Program-made: the position numbers and the translations under genes
The notes under the pieces: model-generated
Database searches by the model: none
What the model was told of the DNA's origin: nothing
The model's input: only the letters and a program-made list of their open reading frames with translations
DNA from: Luteibaculum sp964627445
GTDB taxonomy: Bacteria > Bacteroidota > Bacteroidia > Flavobacteriales_D > Luteibaculaceae
Direction of reading: 5' to 3'
Assembly: GCA_964627445.1 (NCBI GenBank)
Contig: CAZVJF010000006.1
Coordinates: forward strand, 191,057 to 255,056
Length of the DNA: 64,000 nt
Shown: piece after piece, positions 7,938 to 17,256 of the stretch
How positions within the stretch are numbered: position 1 is the first letter of the stretch
Layout: every line of letters begins with the position of its first letter

Positions 7938-10880
7938 TTAAACTTCCTCCAGGTTTTGTATGGCCAGTAATTCTTGGTGTTTTACCTCTACGGTAATAAA
8001 ATCATACTCATTTTGCACTGTGCCCGTAATGCGGTAATGGCCCTTGCCGCGAAAGGGGTACTGTGCTGCCACAGGGGGGAAGTGAACTGTATCCACCCAA
8101 TTACCATGAATATCTAGCCAGGTGCCAAAATTCATTTTTTTGCCATTGCTGGTAGTAGTGCGCTTTACATGAACCAGGTAGGCCACCAGGGTAACCTCTT
8201 GCCCTACCAAAGCAGGTAAATCTGTAGCCGCTAATGTTTCCTGTGGCGGGTTTTTTAGCAAATCCCAGGTATTTTTTACGGTAAAGCCCAGCAATTCTAT
8301 CTCATCAAATACATCCTGCAATTCGTGGTGCCAGAGTTGGGGTAGATCATAGTTTTTTGTGGGCTGGGCAAACAGGCGTTGCGTTTTTTCTTTGGCTACG
8401 GGTTCCGAGGAAAGCAAGGTATGCGCGCGCCATAGCAACTTTTTCTTGTCGGGCTCGTGGGTTCTAAAGGCACCCAATCGTACCAGAATGCATAGCTGTT
8501 CCAAATCTACGGGTACGCGGTCTACAAAATCTTCTATGCTTGTATAATCACCGTACTTTTCGCGTTCGGCCAATATTCGAGCAACCAATTTGGTTTCCAG
8601 GCCATTTACCATGCCCAATCCAATAAAAATGCGGTTGCCCTTTACATTGCATCCGGCCACACTGGTGTTTATGCAAGGAACCTCCACAACCGCACCATAG
8701 CGTTTGGCCTCGTGCAGATAGAGTTCTCTGGAATAAAAACCGCCTCCGTTGTTAATACAGGCCACCATGTATTCAAGTGGATAATGCGCTTTTAGATACA
8801 TGGCCTGGTAGCTCTCTACCGCATAGCTGGCCGAGTGGCCCTTGGAAAAAGCAAAGCTGGCAAAGGTTTCTATTTGTCGCCAGATGTCGCTAATTACGGT
8901 TTGGCTGTAGCCTTTTCTTTGGCAGTTAGCAAAAAACTTGTCTTTTACAGCTACAAACTCGGTACGCTTTTTAAAATTCCACGACATCCCTCTGCGCAGA
9001 ATATCGGCTTCGGCCATGGTAAGGTCGGCAAATCGGCTGGCCACCTTCATCACATCTTCCTGGTACACCATAACTCCGTAGGTTTCCTCCAAAATAGCAT
9101 AGAGTTCGGGCAACTCTTGTCGGGCTTTTTCTCTGCGTTCGGGCTCTCTAAAGCGCAAAATATATTCGCGCATCATGCCGCTTTTGGCTACCCCGGGGCG
9201 TATGATGGAGCTGGCTGCTACCAGGCGCAAGTAGTCATCGGCTTTAAGTTTGGTAAGTAGCGAACGCATGGCGGGCGATTCCACATAAAAACATCCTACC
9301 GTATTGCCTTCGCGTAGCATGGTTTTTACCTTTTTATCACTGCGAAAGAGTTGGGTGTTGTGTACATCAATATCTACCCCGTGGCGCTCTTTTACCATAG
9401 CGGCCGAGTCATAAATTTTACCCAACCCGCGCTGGCTCAGCACATCAAACTTGTAAAGGCCTGCATCTTCGGCCACTTCCATATCAAACTGGGTAGTGGG
9501 GAAGTTTTTGGGTGGAATAAAGGTGCCGCAAAAGTGGTGTATAGGCTTTTCTGCTATGACAATACCGCAAGCATGCACGCTCAAATGACTGGGGAAACCG
9601 GCAATGTGCTGGCTGTAATTAATAATCCACTTGGCGTATTCATCTTGTTGGGGATTGGGGTTGCGTTGCAGCTTTTCTATTTCATCTGCGGGCAATCCAA
9701 AAACTTTACCCAGCTCTCTAAATACCGATTTGTGTTTAAAGGTAATGTAGGAGCCCAGAAGCGCAGTGTGCTCGTACCCGTGTTTGTTAAAGAGATATTG
9801 GGTTACCTCATCGCGGTCGGTCCAGGAAAAATCAATGTCAAAATCGGGGGGGACATCGCGATGGGGGTTAATAAAACGCTCAAAGTAGAGGTCGAGCTCC
9901 AGCGGTTCTACATCGGTAATACGCAGTAAATAAGCCACCAGGCTGTTGGCGCCACTGCCGCGACCGACATAAGGAAAGCCTTTGTGCAGGGCATATTGCA
10001 CCATATCCCAGTTGATAAGGAAATAGGATGCAAACTCTTTTTGTTTTAAGATATCGAGTTCGTGGGCTATGCGCGCATAAATTTCGGGAGTGGGGTTGGT
10101 AAACCGGTACTGCAGGCCTTTTTCTACCTCGCGTTCCAACAGTTCAATATCGCTTTGCGCATCGCCAGTAAAGTGCTTTTTGTTTTGGCTTACTCCAAAC
10201 TCAAATGCTATGTCGCATTGGTCAAACAACTGTGCCGTGTTGCGCAAGACGTGCGGTGCATGCTGGTATACATTAGCAAGGGCTTCCTGGCTCGGTAGGT
10301 TTTCGGTTAGTGGGGCTTGGTGTTGGGGTGGAAGTTTGCTCAGCAGCGTATTGTCGTGTATAGCCCGGAGCAACCGGTGGGTGTTAAACCCGCGCTTGGT
10401 GGTAAAACTTACGGTTTGCAGCGCTACTAGTTTTTGGGGTGGATAGGGGCTTTTGCGCCATTGTAGGTTGGCCAGGTCTTGTGGACTTACGCCAATGTAT
10501 TCATGGGTGGCCAAGGGCATCGCGGGGGCATTATTTAATGGATACACCACCAGGCTGTTCTTAAACTCGGGAGCGCGTTTGGGAAAGGTCTTTTTTTGCG
10601 CAAGCATGTTGCTGAGGTAGGCATTGAGTTCGTGAAACCCAGCGTTGTTTTGCGCAATGGCGATAAACTGTTGCTGGGTGTGGTTTCTAAAATCGATGCC
10701 CAGTTGCAGGTTGAGGTTGTAATTGGGCGCCATGCGTAGCGCCTCCAAACAAGCCGAGGTATTGTTGATATCGGCAAGTACGGCTTGGGTATATCCTGCC
10801 GTTTGCAACTGTTCTAAAAGGTGCGGTACGCTCAGGGTACCGTAGCCCAAGCTGTAATATGTGTGGCAATTAAGAAGCAC
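7938..10880 (-). CDS. Short DnaE-type DNA polymerase III alpha subunit, probably error-prone
   Basis: 980 aa, shorter than the replicative DnaE (about 1,160). The N-terminal PHP domain is recognisable but degenerate: where active PHP domains have HxH and TDH motifs, this has NCH (5-6) and ADI (36-38). The polymerase core is intact: GRGSGANSLVAY (about 307-317) and PPDFDIDF (344-351), with the catalytic aspartates at 348 and 350. A helix-hairpin-helix region and a C-terminal OB fold follow (about 885-965). The start is GTG at 10880; an in-frame TAA lies four codons upstream. With the Y-family polymerase 830 bases upstream this resembles the DnaE2/ImuC plus Y-polymerase pairs of damage-induced mutagenesis. 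Being the main replicative subunit is less likely, given its length and neighbours. Confidence 0.82.
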   Translation of the reverse strand: MLLNCHTYYSLGYGTLSVPHLLEQLQTAGYTQAVLADINNTSACLEALRMAPNYNLNLQLGIDFRNHTQQQFIAIAQNNAGFHELNAYLSNMLAQKKTFPKRAPEFKNSLVVYPLNNAPAMPLATHEYIGVSPQDLANLQWRKSPYPPQKLVALQTVSFTTKRGFNTHRLLRAIHDNTLLSKLPPQHQAPLTENLPSQEALANVYQHAPHVLRNTAQLFDQCDIAFEFGVSQNKKHFTGDAQSDIELLEREVEKGLQYRFTNPTPEIYARIAHELDILKQKEFASYFLINWDMVQYALHKGFPYVGRGSGANSLVAYLLRITDVEPLELDLYFERFINPHRDVPPDFDIDFSWTDRDEVTQYLFNKHGYEHTALLGSYITFKHKSVFRELGKVFGLPADEIEKLQRNPNPQQDEYAKWIINYSQHIAGFPSHLSVHACGIVIAEKPIHHFCGTFIPPKNFPTTQFDMEVAEDAGLYKFDVLSQRGLGKIYDSAAMVKERHGVDIDVHNTQLFRSDKKVKTMLREGNTVGCFYVESPAMRSLLTKLKADDYLRLVAASSIIRPGVAKSGMMREYILRFREPERREKARQELPELYAILEETYGVMVYQEDVMKVASRFADLTMAEADILRRGMSWNFKKRTEFVAVKDKFFANCQRKGYSQTVISDIWRQIETFASFAFSKGHSASYAVESYQAMYLKAHYPLEYMVACINNGGGFYSRELYLHEAKRYGAVVEVPCINTSVAGCNVKGNRIFIGLGMVNGLETKLVARILAEREKYGDYTSIEDFVDRVPVDLEQLCILVRLGAFRTHEPDKKKLLWRAHTLLSSEPVAKEKTQRLFAQPTKNYDLPQLWHHELQDVFDEIELLGFTVKNTWDLLKNPPQETLAATDLPALVGQEVTLVAYLVHVKRTTTSNGKKMNFGTWLDIHGNWVDTVHFPPVAAQYPFRGKGHYRITGTVQNEYDFITVEVKHQELLAIQNLEEV

Positions 10881-11229
10881 TGGAGTAAGTTAACAAACCC
10901 CTTGGGGTTTTTTATTGTTTGGGCAATTGTAGCTACCAGTACCGTAATCTATTTGGGGAGATCGTGGTAAACAGCTCTGAGAGATGCCGTTGTGGATTTC
11001 TTGCTTTTTGAATAGGGGGTAGATTGGAAATTCCACAGGGACTGGCAGTGTCTCCGGCACTTTGAAGAATCTTCCAAAACGAGGCCAACGAAAGAATGCA
11101 CAGCCCTAGACCCGATAGCTGTCTGGGTCTGGGTTTTGCTTCGTTTTTTGGCAATGAAACCGAAGGTTCATGAATTCCAACAGTAATTTAATTGACGTGA
11201 GTAAAAAATGAAGGGAAGCCAAGGTTTCT
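10881..11229. other. 349-base gap between polymerase gene and RhuM remnant
   Basis: No convincing gene. A 73-codon open frame on the minus strand (10933-11154) has no recognisable domain and no typical start context. A palindrome AAACCCC-TT-GGGGTTT lies at 10895-10910, followed by T-residues on the plus strand, and a short inverted repeat AGACCC/GGGTCT lies near 11107-11128. The region reads as decayed or non-coding DNA. Confidence 0.4.
10895..10910. repeat. Palindrome upstream of the DnaE-type gene
   Basis: AAACCCC and GGGGTTT are separated by two bases, 15 bases upstream of the GTG start on the minus strand. On the plus strand it is followed by T-residues, so it could be a weak terminator for antisense transcripts, or an operator for the polymerase gene. 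It does not resemble a LexA box I can name. Confidence 0.3.
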
Positions 11230-11243
11230 CTAACTGGTTAGAG
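11228..11243. repeat. Palindrome at the truncation point of the RhuM fragment
   Basis: CTCTAAC-TG-GTTAGAG has perfect 7-base arms and spans the stop codon of the fragment. It may mark the rearrangement joint. Confidence 0.4.
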
Positions 11244-11610
11244 GGATTCGATCTACCTTGTTAGCCCAGATACGAAATTGCGTACCTCTTTGAGACTTCA
11301 CCCGGTAGCCGACTGAAATAATGACATTCAGGTTGTAATAATCTAATTCCCTGGTTACCTCGCGTTTGCCTTCCGTTTGAACTGTCCGGAATTTCCGGAC
11401 AGTTGCTCCACGATCTAGTTCCCCTTCTTCATAAACATTTATTATATGTTCACTTATCGTGCGCTTATCCCTTTCAAATAGTTCTTGCATAGCTTTTTGA
11501 GTAAGCCATACGGTCTCATCCTGCAATAGCACATCAACCTTTACATCTCCACTTTGCGAGACGTAGAGGAGAACTTCACTTTGATTATGGGGTTGGTGTT
11601 TGGTACTCAT
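11230..11610 (-). pseudogene. RhuM-family protein, truncated after 117 residues of homology
   Basis: 126 aa. Residues about 10-117 match the N-terminus of RhuM/virulence-associated proteins: VDVLLQDETVWLTQ, a helix-turn-helix-like stretch ISEHIINVYEEGEL, YYNLNVIISVGYRVKSQRG and TQFRIWA. Family members run on to about 330 aa; here the frame changes to an unrelated VDRIPLTS and stops inside a 7+7 palindrome (11228-11243). RhuM genes are typical cargo of mobile and defence islands. The fragment lies between the two polymerase genes, where an SOS-type gene could be expected, so it probably marks an old insertion and deletion. It might still be expressed as a small DNA-binding protein. Confidence 0.75.
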
Positions 11611-11711
11611 CCTATGCCTTAATTATTTTCATTCATCCCTTCGGCTTCAGGAAAGGGGCTGTTTTGTGATGCATTTGGTGAAAACAAAGCCGTGAAGGGT
11701 TGTAAAATCTT

Positions 11712-12923
11712 CTACCCCCTGCGGTGTGCAGGAATTACAGGAGGCTGCCCGTTAAATGGATTTCTCCGTCCTATGCCTTTAGAGCCCATGGCTACCGCGC
11801 GTTTTACGGCATCTTGCCCGTAGCGGTTGCGAATGCGGTCCATGGCTTTGTACAACGACAGCATTTTGGGCGAATCCTGGAACAAATCCATCTGGTAATT
11901 GCCTTGTACCAAATGGCTAAAGCGCACACCTACCAAACGCACCAATACTCTACGGTTGTAAAGGGCGTCAAACAATTCCATGGTAGTTTTTATCAGCGTA
12001 TCGTCTAGCGAGGTGTAGGGAATGCGCATTTGTTTGCTATACGTTTGGAAATCGGAGTAGCGTATGCGTACCGTAACGCAAGCGGCCAACTTGTTGCCAT
12101 TGCGCAGTTGATAGGCCAGGTTCTCTGCCATGGCCGTTATAATGCTGCGTAGTTTTACAACATCGGTGGTGTCCTTTTCAAAAGTGCGTTCTATGGATAT
12201 GGATTTGCGCTCGTGGTAGGGAATTACAGGGCTGTTGTCTATACCTTGGGCTTTTTTCCACAGGGCTACACCGTTTTTGCCCATTACCTGTTGCAGTAAA
12301 TCGGGGTGCATCTCTTGCACGGTGCGTATTTTTTCTACGCCCATGTTGCGCAGCATCTTGTAGGTTTTATCGCCCACCATGGGTATTTTTTTTACCGATA
12401 GGGGAGCGAGAAAAGCTTTTTCGTGTCCGTTGTTTATTTGCTGGTGGTTGTTGGGTTTGGCTTCTCCGGTACCTACTTTAGAAACCGTTTTGTTTATAGA
12501 CAGTGCAAAGGAGAGGGGCAGATGTGTTTCTCTAATAATTTTCTCGCGCAGTTCCTGGCCCCATTTGTAGGTGCCAAAGAATTTGTCCATCCCGGTAAAA
12601 TCAATGTAAAACTCATCAATAGACGATTTCTCGTACAGGGGAGAGTTTTCCTGGATAATCTCGGTAACCATATCCGAGAATTTGCTGTAGGTGCCGCTGT
12701 TGCCGCGAATAATGATGGCTTCGGGGCAAAGCTGTTTGGCCATGCGCATGGGCATGCCCGAGTGTACCCCAAATTTGCGAGTTTCATAGCTGCAGCTAGC
12801 CACCACACCGCGGTCGCTGGTGCCGCCTATAAGTACGGGCCTGTTTTTGAGCTTTGCATCTAAATTGCGCTCGCACGAAACAAAAAAAGTATCTAAATCT
12901 AAGTGTAATATCGCCCGCTCCAT
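11712..12923 (-). CDS. Y-family DNA polymerase (DinB/Pol IV type)
   Basis: 403 aa from the ATG at 12923 (MERAILHLDLD), which fits the family start; the longer frame to 12962 adds 13 residues without homology, and a near -7 box (TATCTTTTG) lies inside that stretch. Catalytic Asp9 (HLDLDTFF, with Phe13 as steric gate), then SIDEFYIDF with Asp103 and Glu104, are all present, so it is a working polymerase rather than an inactive ImuB. Helix-hairpin-helix (KIPMVGDKTYKMLRNMGV) and little-finger domains follow. QMDLF near residue 350 looks like a beta-clamp binding motif. Its job is probably translesion synthesis together with the DnaE-type polymerase downstream. Confidence 0.88.
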   Translation of the reverse strand: MERAILHLDLDTFFVSCERNLDAKLKNRPVLIGGTSDRGVVASCSYETRKFGVHSGMPMRMAKQLCPEAIIIRGNSGTYSKFSDMVTEIIQENSPLYEKSSIDEFYIDFTGMDKFFGTYKWGQELREKIIRETHLPLSFALSINKTVSKVGTGEAKPNNHQQINNGHEKAFLAPLSVKKIPMVGDKTYKMLRNMGVEKIRTVQEMHPDLLQQVMGKNGVALWKKAQGIDNSPVIPYHERKSISIERTFEKDTTDVVKLRSIITAMAENLAYQLRNGNKLAACVTVRIRYSDFQTYSKQMRIPYTSLDDTLIKTTMELFDALYNRRVLVRLVGVRFSHLVQGNYQMDLFQDSPKMLSLYKAMDRIRNRYGQDAVKRAVAMGSKGIGRRNPFNGQPPVIPAHRRG

Positions 12924-12994
12924 ACCTCGTAAAAATGGGACAAAAGATACGGAAAAACCCATTGTGGAAAACTAAAAATGAGGTTAAAAAGGTC

Positions 12995-14152
12995 TTACTC
13001 GGCTACTGCGCTGGGTAGCAATATTTTAAAGCAACTCCCTTTTTCTGGGAGCTTTTCTACCGAGAGTTCGCCCTTGTTGAGCGCTACAAACTCCTGCACC
13101 AAAATTAGCCCCAATCCGGTTCCGGTTTCTCCATTGGTGCCGTATTTCGATTTCCGCTGTTTCGAATGGAAAATATCTTGCAGTTCTTTTGGGTTTAGTC
13201 CGCTGCCCGTATCCGATACTTCTATGGCAACCTGGTTGGTGTCGCTTACCTCGTAGGCTTTAATACAAACACTGCCTTGGTTGGGAGTGAACTTAATGGC
13301 GTTATTGACCAAGTTGCGTACGATAAAAGCTAGTTGGTCGTGGTCTACCCAGGCTACAAGAGCATTGGGTACAGCAACCTGTATTTCAATTTTCTTTAGG
13401 TTGGCGGCATTCTGGTATAAGTCTACAACGGCTTTTATAGCGGGTGCGAGGGCGGTTTCTTCCTGTTCTGCGGTAATTTTTCCCATTTGCACTTGGGCCC
13501 ACACAAATAGATTGTCTAACAGTTTTATGCTGCTGTTTACCGCAATTTTAAGTTCTTTTCCCAATTGCTTTAAATCGTCAGAGCTCATACCGCCTACACC
13601 TTGAATTAGCAATTCCGCAAAGCCAAATAGGTTGTTTAGAGGGCTTCGTAAATCGTGCGCTATTATGCCCATGAAACGGTCTTTGGTAGCGCTTGCATCT
13701 TTAAGCGCTTCCATTTGTGATTTAATTAACTCCCGCTGCTCCTCAATTTGTTGGTGTTTTTCAATGGCGTCTAGCTCTAAGGAAATTTGCCTGTCTTCCA
13801 ATACTTTTTTTGCCCGTACCACTTCCGTAATGTCAAAAGACATCATCAGCACGCCTTCGGGTATTTTTTGCATGCGAAGTTCAAAGTAACCCTTACTGCC
13901 ATCTGGGAAGTCAAATTCATTTTCCATCTGCTGGTAGGTGCCTTTTTCCATGCATGCCTTCAATTGTGCAAACATGGGGGTCTGCTCAATGCCCGGATAC
14001 TTCTCCAACATATTTTGCCCCTGCAGTGTGGCTATCTTTTCTTTAGCGTGTTTTGCTACCGCTTCGTTTACGTAAACGTAATTATACTGTCGGTCAAGAA
14101 CCTGAACTCCTTCTATGAGGTTATCGAATATGGAAAAGGCATTCGCTTGCAT
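12995..14152 (-). CDS. PAS-domain sensor histidine kinase
   Basis: 385 aa, soluble. A PAS domain (about 5-112; QVLDRQYNYVYVNEAV and MMSFDITEVVRA) is followed by a coiled coil (about 113-155), a HisKA domain with IIAHDLRSPLN (His166), and an HATPase domain with NLVNNAIKFT, VSDTGSGLNP and GTGLGLILVQEF. It is an orphan, with no regulator gene beside it. It lies upstream of the Y-family polymerase on the same strand with a 71-base gap, so read-through is possible, but a link between them is not shown. Confidence 0.88.
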   Translation of the reverse strand: MQANAFSIFDNLIEGVQVLDRQYNYVYVNEAVAKHAKEKIATLQGQNMLEKYPGIEQTPMFAQLKACMEKGTYQQMENEFDFPDGSKGYFELRMQKIPEGVLMMSFDITEVVRAKKVLEDRQISLELDAIEKHQQIEEQRELIKSQMEALKDASATKDRFMGIIAHDLRSPLNNLFGFAELLIQGVGGMSSDDLKQLGKELKIAVNSSIKLLDNLFVWAQVQMGKITAEQEETALAPAIKAVVDLYQNAANLKKIEIQVAVPNALVAWVDHDQLAFIVRNLVNNAIKFTPNQGSVCIKAYEVSDTNQVAIEVSDTGSGLNPKELQDIFHSKQRKSKYGTNGETGTGLGLILVQEFVALNKGELSVEKLPEKGSCFKILLPSAVAE

Positions 14153-14328
14153 GCGGTGCTCTAAGATTCAAAAAAAAACACTGGCTTATAATAAAAATAC
14201 AAGTTTTTCCCTTTATTTAGAAAGCTTCAAACCTATGTTAATCAAGGACTGTAGGCTTATCTTGCGAAGACATTATCTTATCGAATCTATGGGCTGGAAA
14301 TCTAAAAATCCATGTAGATTGGTTTAAA

Positions 14329-14340
14329 TAGTTAAAACTA
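14329..14340. promoter_or_regulatory. Palindrome TAGTT-AA-AACTA
   Basis: A perfect 12-base palindrome 8 bases before the GTG start of the T9SS protein gene. Its core is the same as in the dyad at 1347-1369. It could be an operator; chance cannot be ruled out at this length. Confidence 0.25.
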
Positions 14341-14348
14341 ACGCTTAC

Positions 14349-17213
14349 GTGCTACGCACTTCTCTTTTGCTTTTTTGTTTTTGGTGTTTGTCCGTAGGGC
14401 TGTTTGCGCAGCTAACCCAGTGGCAGGGTAAACGCGTGTTCCAGTTGGAGAATAAGACCACGGTAGATAAAATTAATTTCAGCTATCTGCTGGTAATAGA
14501 TACCGAAGCGCTAGTGGCAGCAAACCTGATGGCGTCAGATGGTGCCGATATTCGTATCGCCCAAGACTGCGATGGCAATACCGTACTGCCACATTTTATC
14601 GAAGGCGGTGTGGGCACAGCGACCACTAAAATTTGGTGTCTCATTCCTGCTTTACCCGGAGGTACTGTCCAGGATCTTTATGTTTTTTACGATAATCCCA
14701 ATGCGCAGAACACTTCGAATTTTGAAGCTACTTTTCCAGAACAGCTTGTTCTTACCACAAACGATACGATAAACAACCTACAAACCGACTCGGTTTGGGA
14801 GTACAATTACATAGAAATCAGCGAAGGCGCCATCGTGAAATTCGATCCCAATTTACCTACACCATGGCAGCTGCGCTTGCAAGCCGATAAAATTGTAATA
14901 GATGGTGCCCTCAAAGGCGATGGTCTTGGATTTCAAGGTGCCATGAATGATGATGGCGCAGGCCCAGGCGGAGGCACCCAAGAAATAACGGGTGGCGGTG
15001 GAGGAGCCTATGGTGGTGCGGGTGGAAACGGTAGCTTCGGTACCACGCCCAGTTCGGCTGGTCAAGGGGGGAACCCTTATGGCACTGTGGCGGGCAAAGA
15101 CGTTTTTGCAGGATCAGCAGGAGGGGCAGCGGGCCTCGTAGGCGTAAGTAACCCGGGAGCGGCAGGAGGCATGCCTATGCGGCTTTTTTGTCAGGACTTA
15201 ACGGTTAATGGAGTGCTCTCATCCAACGGGCTCCAGGGCCAGGATACGCAAATACTCTACAGCCCAGGTGGTGGAGCCGGAGGCGGTGTTCTAATAGTGG
15301 CAGAGTACATCCAGGGAACCGGTATTATTGCTGCCAACGGAGGTCGTGGAGGAAACAGTACGGCAATTTACTATGCGGGTGGAGGAGCCGGTGGAGGCAG
15401 GGTGAAGCTGTTTTACGGGGAATCTTATTCGTTTAACGGCAGCACACAGGTAAATGGAGGAGCTGCGGGAATGGGCGGAATAACGCCTGCGGAACCGGGC
15501 GAGAACGGTTCTGTGCACATTGAAAAAGAACCAGCAGCCTTTGCATTGCGGTCTCTAGATACGGCTTTTACCTTACAACAAATTGAAGCCACTACCTGCG
15601 TGGGAGATACCGCTGCAGTGGCGGTAAATTCGGGCGGACTGCAGTACGGCTTTTATCGAGATGGGGTGTTGTTGCAGCTGAGTTCAGACACCGTTTTTAG
15701 ATTCCCAACTACCAAAACAGCGCAGCGAATTATCTGCAGGGTAACTGATGCCGGGTGTACACGGGAAACGAATGTGGTTCTTATCCATTCAAACGCATTA
15801 CCGCAACCGCAACTACAAAGTAACGCTCCAGGCTTTTGTGATGGTGATTCTGTGCTGTTGAGTACTACGGCAATCAATGGCAGTACCAACGAGTGGTTGC
15901 TTAATGGTAGTCCCGTATTTGCTGACATATCGCAGACTTATGTACGGCAACCAGGTAACTATACCATACGAGAGACGACATCGGTAGGTTGTGTGGGTGT
16001 CTCCAATACCTTAGCCATAGAGGAATACCCGTTACCAGAGCCCAATCTTTTTCAAGATGGCCCTTACGGATTTTGTGCTGGAGATAGTTTGGTGTTGAAT
16101 GCGACACAAACAGAAGACCATCGTATTTTTTGGAAACGAACAGGGCTTACCCAGGCAACTGATACTTCGGTTTTTGTGATCAATCGCCCGGGTTCGTATT
16201 CCTTGCATTATATCTCCGAAAAGGGTTGCGAGGGAGAGCCCTTAAGTTTCACCGTAAACCAAAACCCCCTGCCCGATGTCGCTATTTTAGTAGAAGGAGG
16301 TACCTTTATTTGTGGCAGCTCCAACAATAGCCTGCGGTTAATCCAACAAAACAACGTAGCTAGTTTTCGGTGGTTTCGCGATGGCGTCCGCATATCTGAT
16401 GAAGAGCAAATTTCCATACAAGATGCAGGCGAGTATTGGCTAGAAGCGCTGTCACCTGGGGCGTGCAAGGCGATCTCTGAGAAGATTGATTTCACCTTGT
16501 TTCCACAAGCGCTTATTGATACCGTTACAACGCACGAGTTTTGTGTGGGAGAGCGAGTTGAACTAGCTGCCAATGATTTGCCCGGATTGGCGTATCAGTG
16601 GATACGAAACGGAGTGCCAATTGCCGGGGCTGAGGGGCAAACCCAAAGTTTTACCAATGCGGGTTTTGTACAAGTTGCTATAGCTGCCGAGAATGGTTGC
16701 GAGAGTACTTCACCTCCTGTGGAGTTGTTTCGTTACTCCGTGCCATCCAAACCAGTAATTACCGATCGAAATGATACCTTGTTCGCGGGTGTTGCTGCCG
16801 ACGCGTTTCGCTGGTTTCTCAATGGCGATTTTCTAATCCAAACGCAAGAGCCATTTTTATTTCCCGAGAGCTCGGGTAGCTACACAGTGGTTGCAGTAAA
16901 CCAAAACCTTTGTATTTCCGATACCGCGGATTCGGTAGATTTTATTCACCCTACACGGGTATCGGAATACTTAGAACATCTGGGTGTGCAAATTTATCCC
17001 AACCCAGCACGGGGTACCTGTTACATGAAGTCGACCCAAATGGTGGATTGGATTTTACAAACCTTGTCTGGACAGGTGGTTTTAAGTGGTACGCTCGGGC
17101 CTCGAGAACAACAAGCAATGCAACCCGGAGAAATTGGGTACTACATTCTTAGAATACGTACGACAGACAGCAAGTGGGTAGCGTACCCTATCGTGTTTAC
17201 GGGTGGTGAATAA
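14349..17213 (+). CDS. T9SS-exported surface protein with DUF2341-like, Gly-rich and Ig-like parts
   Basis: 954 aa. GTG start giving a signal peptide of about 21 residues ending LFAQ. Residues about 40-135 resemble the DUF2341 beta-sandwich (VYVFYDNPNAQN-type ending, here DLYVFYDNPNAQN). Residues about 185-385 are strongly Gly-rich (GGGGGAYGGAGGNG) and probably form a beta-helix. Residues about 400-880 contain five or six Ig-like modules with paired Cys (for example GFCDGDSVLLS, GFCAGDSLVLN, EFCVGERVEL). The last 75 residues hold the type A T9SS sorting domain (VQIYPNPARG ... GYYILRIRT). Expected at the cell surface or released; adhesion or matrix role likely. The Gly-rich part is more GC-rich than its surroundings. 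Confidence 0.8.
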   Translation: MLRTSLLLFCFWCLSVGLFAQLTQWQGKRVFQLENKTTVDKINFSYLLVIDTEALVAANLMASDGADIRIAQDCDGNTVLPHFIEGGVGTATTKIWCLIPALPGGTVQDLYVFYDNPNAQNTSNFEATFPEQLVLTTNDTINNLQTDSVWEYNYIEISEGAIVKFDPNLPTPWQLRLQADKIVIDGALKGDGLGFQGAMNDDGAGPGGGTQEITGGGGGAYGGAGGNGSFGTTPSSAGQGGNPYGTVAGKDVFAGSAGGAAGLVGVSNPGAAGGMPMRLFCQDLTVNGVLSSNGLQGQDTQILYSPGGGAGGGVLIVAEYIQGTGIIAANGGRGGNSTAIYYAGGGAGGGRVKLFYGESYSFNGSTQVNGGAAGMGGITPAEPGENGSVHIEKEPAAFALRSLDTAFTLQQIEATTCVGDTAAVAVNSGGLQYGFYRDGVLLQLSSDTVFRFPTTKTAQRIICRVTDAGCTRETNVVLIHSNALPQPQLQSNAPGFCDGDSVLLSTTAINGSTNEWLLNGSPVFADISQTYVRQPGNYTIRETTSVGCVGVSNTLAIEEYPLPEPNLFQDGPYGFCAGDSLVLNATQTEDHRIFWKRTGLTQATDTSVFVINRPGSYSLHYISEKGCEGEPLSFTVNQNPLPDVAILVEGGTFICGSSNNSLRLIQQNNVASFRWFRDGVRISDEEQISIQDAGEYWLEALSPGACKAISEKIDFTLFPQALIDTVTTHEFCVGERVELAANDLPGLAYQWIRNGVPIAGAEGQTQSFTNAGFVQVAIAAENGCESTSPPVELFRYSVPSKPVITDRNDTLFAGVAADAFRWFLNGDFLIQTQEPFLFPESSGSYTVVAVNQNLCISDTADSVDFIHPTRVSEYLEHLGVQIYPNPARGTCYMKSTQMVDWILQTLSGQVVLSGTLGPREQQAMQPGEIGYYILRIRTTDSKWVAYPIVFTGGE

Positions 17214-17256
17214 GTGCGAGGCATGTTGGTTTTAACATCAATCGTGTAGGGTAGTC

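Noticed and set aside
8835..10446. Several long open frames antisense to the DnaE-type gene
   Set aside because: They mirror the codons of a clear polymerase gene and show no family motif.
10933..11154. 73-codon open frame in the gap upstream of the DnaE-type gene
   Set aside because: No domain, signal peptide or promoter; composition looks random. Could be decayed DNA next to the RhuM fragment.
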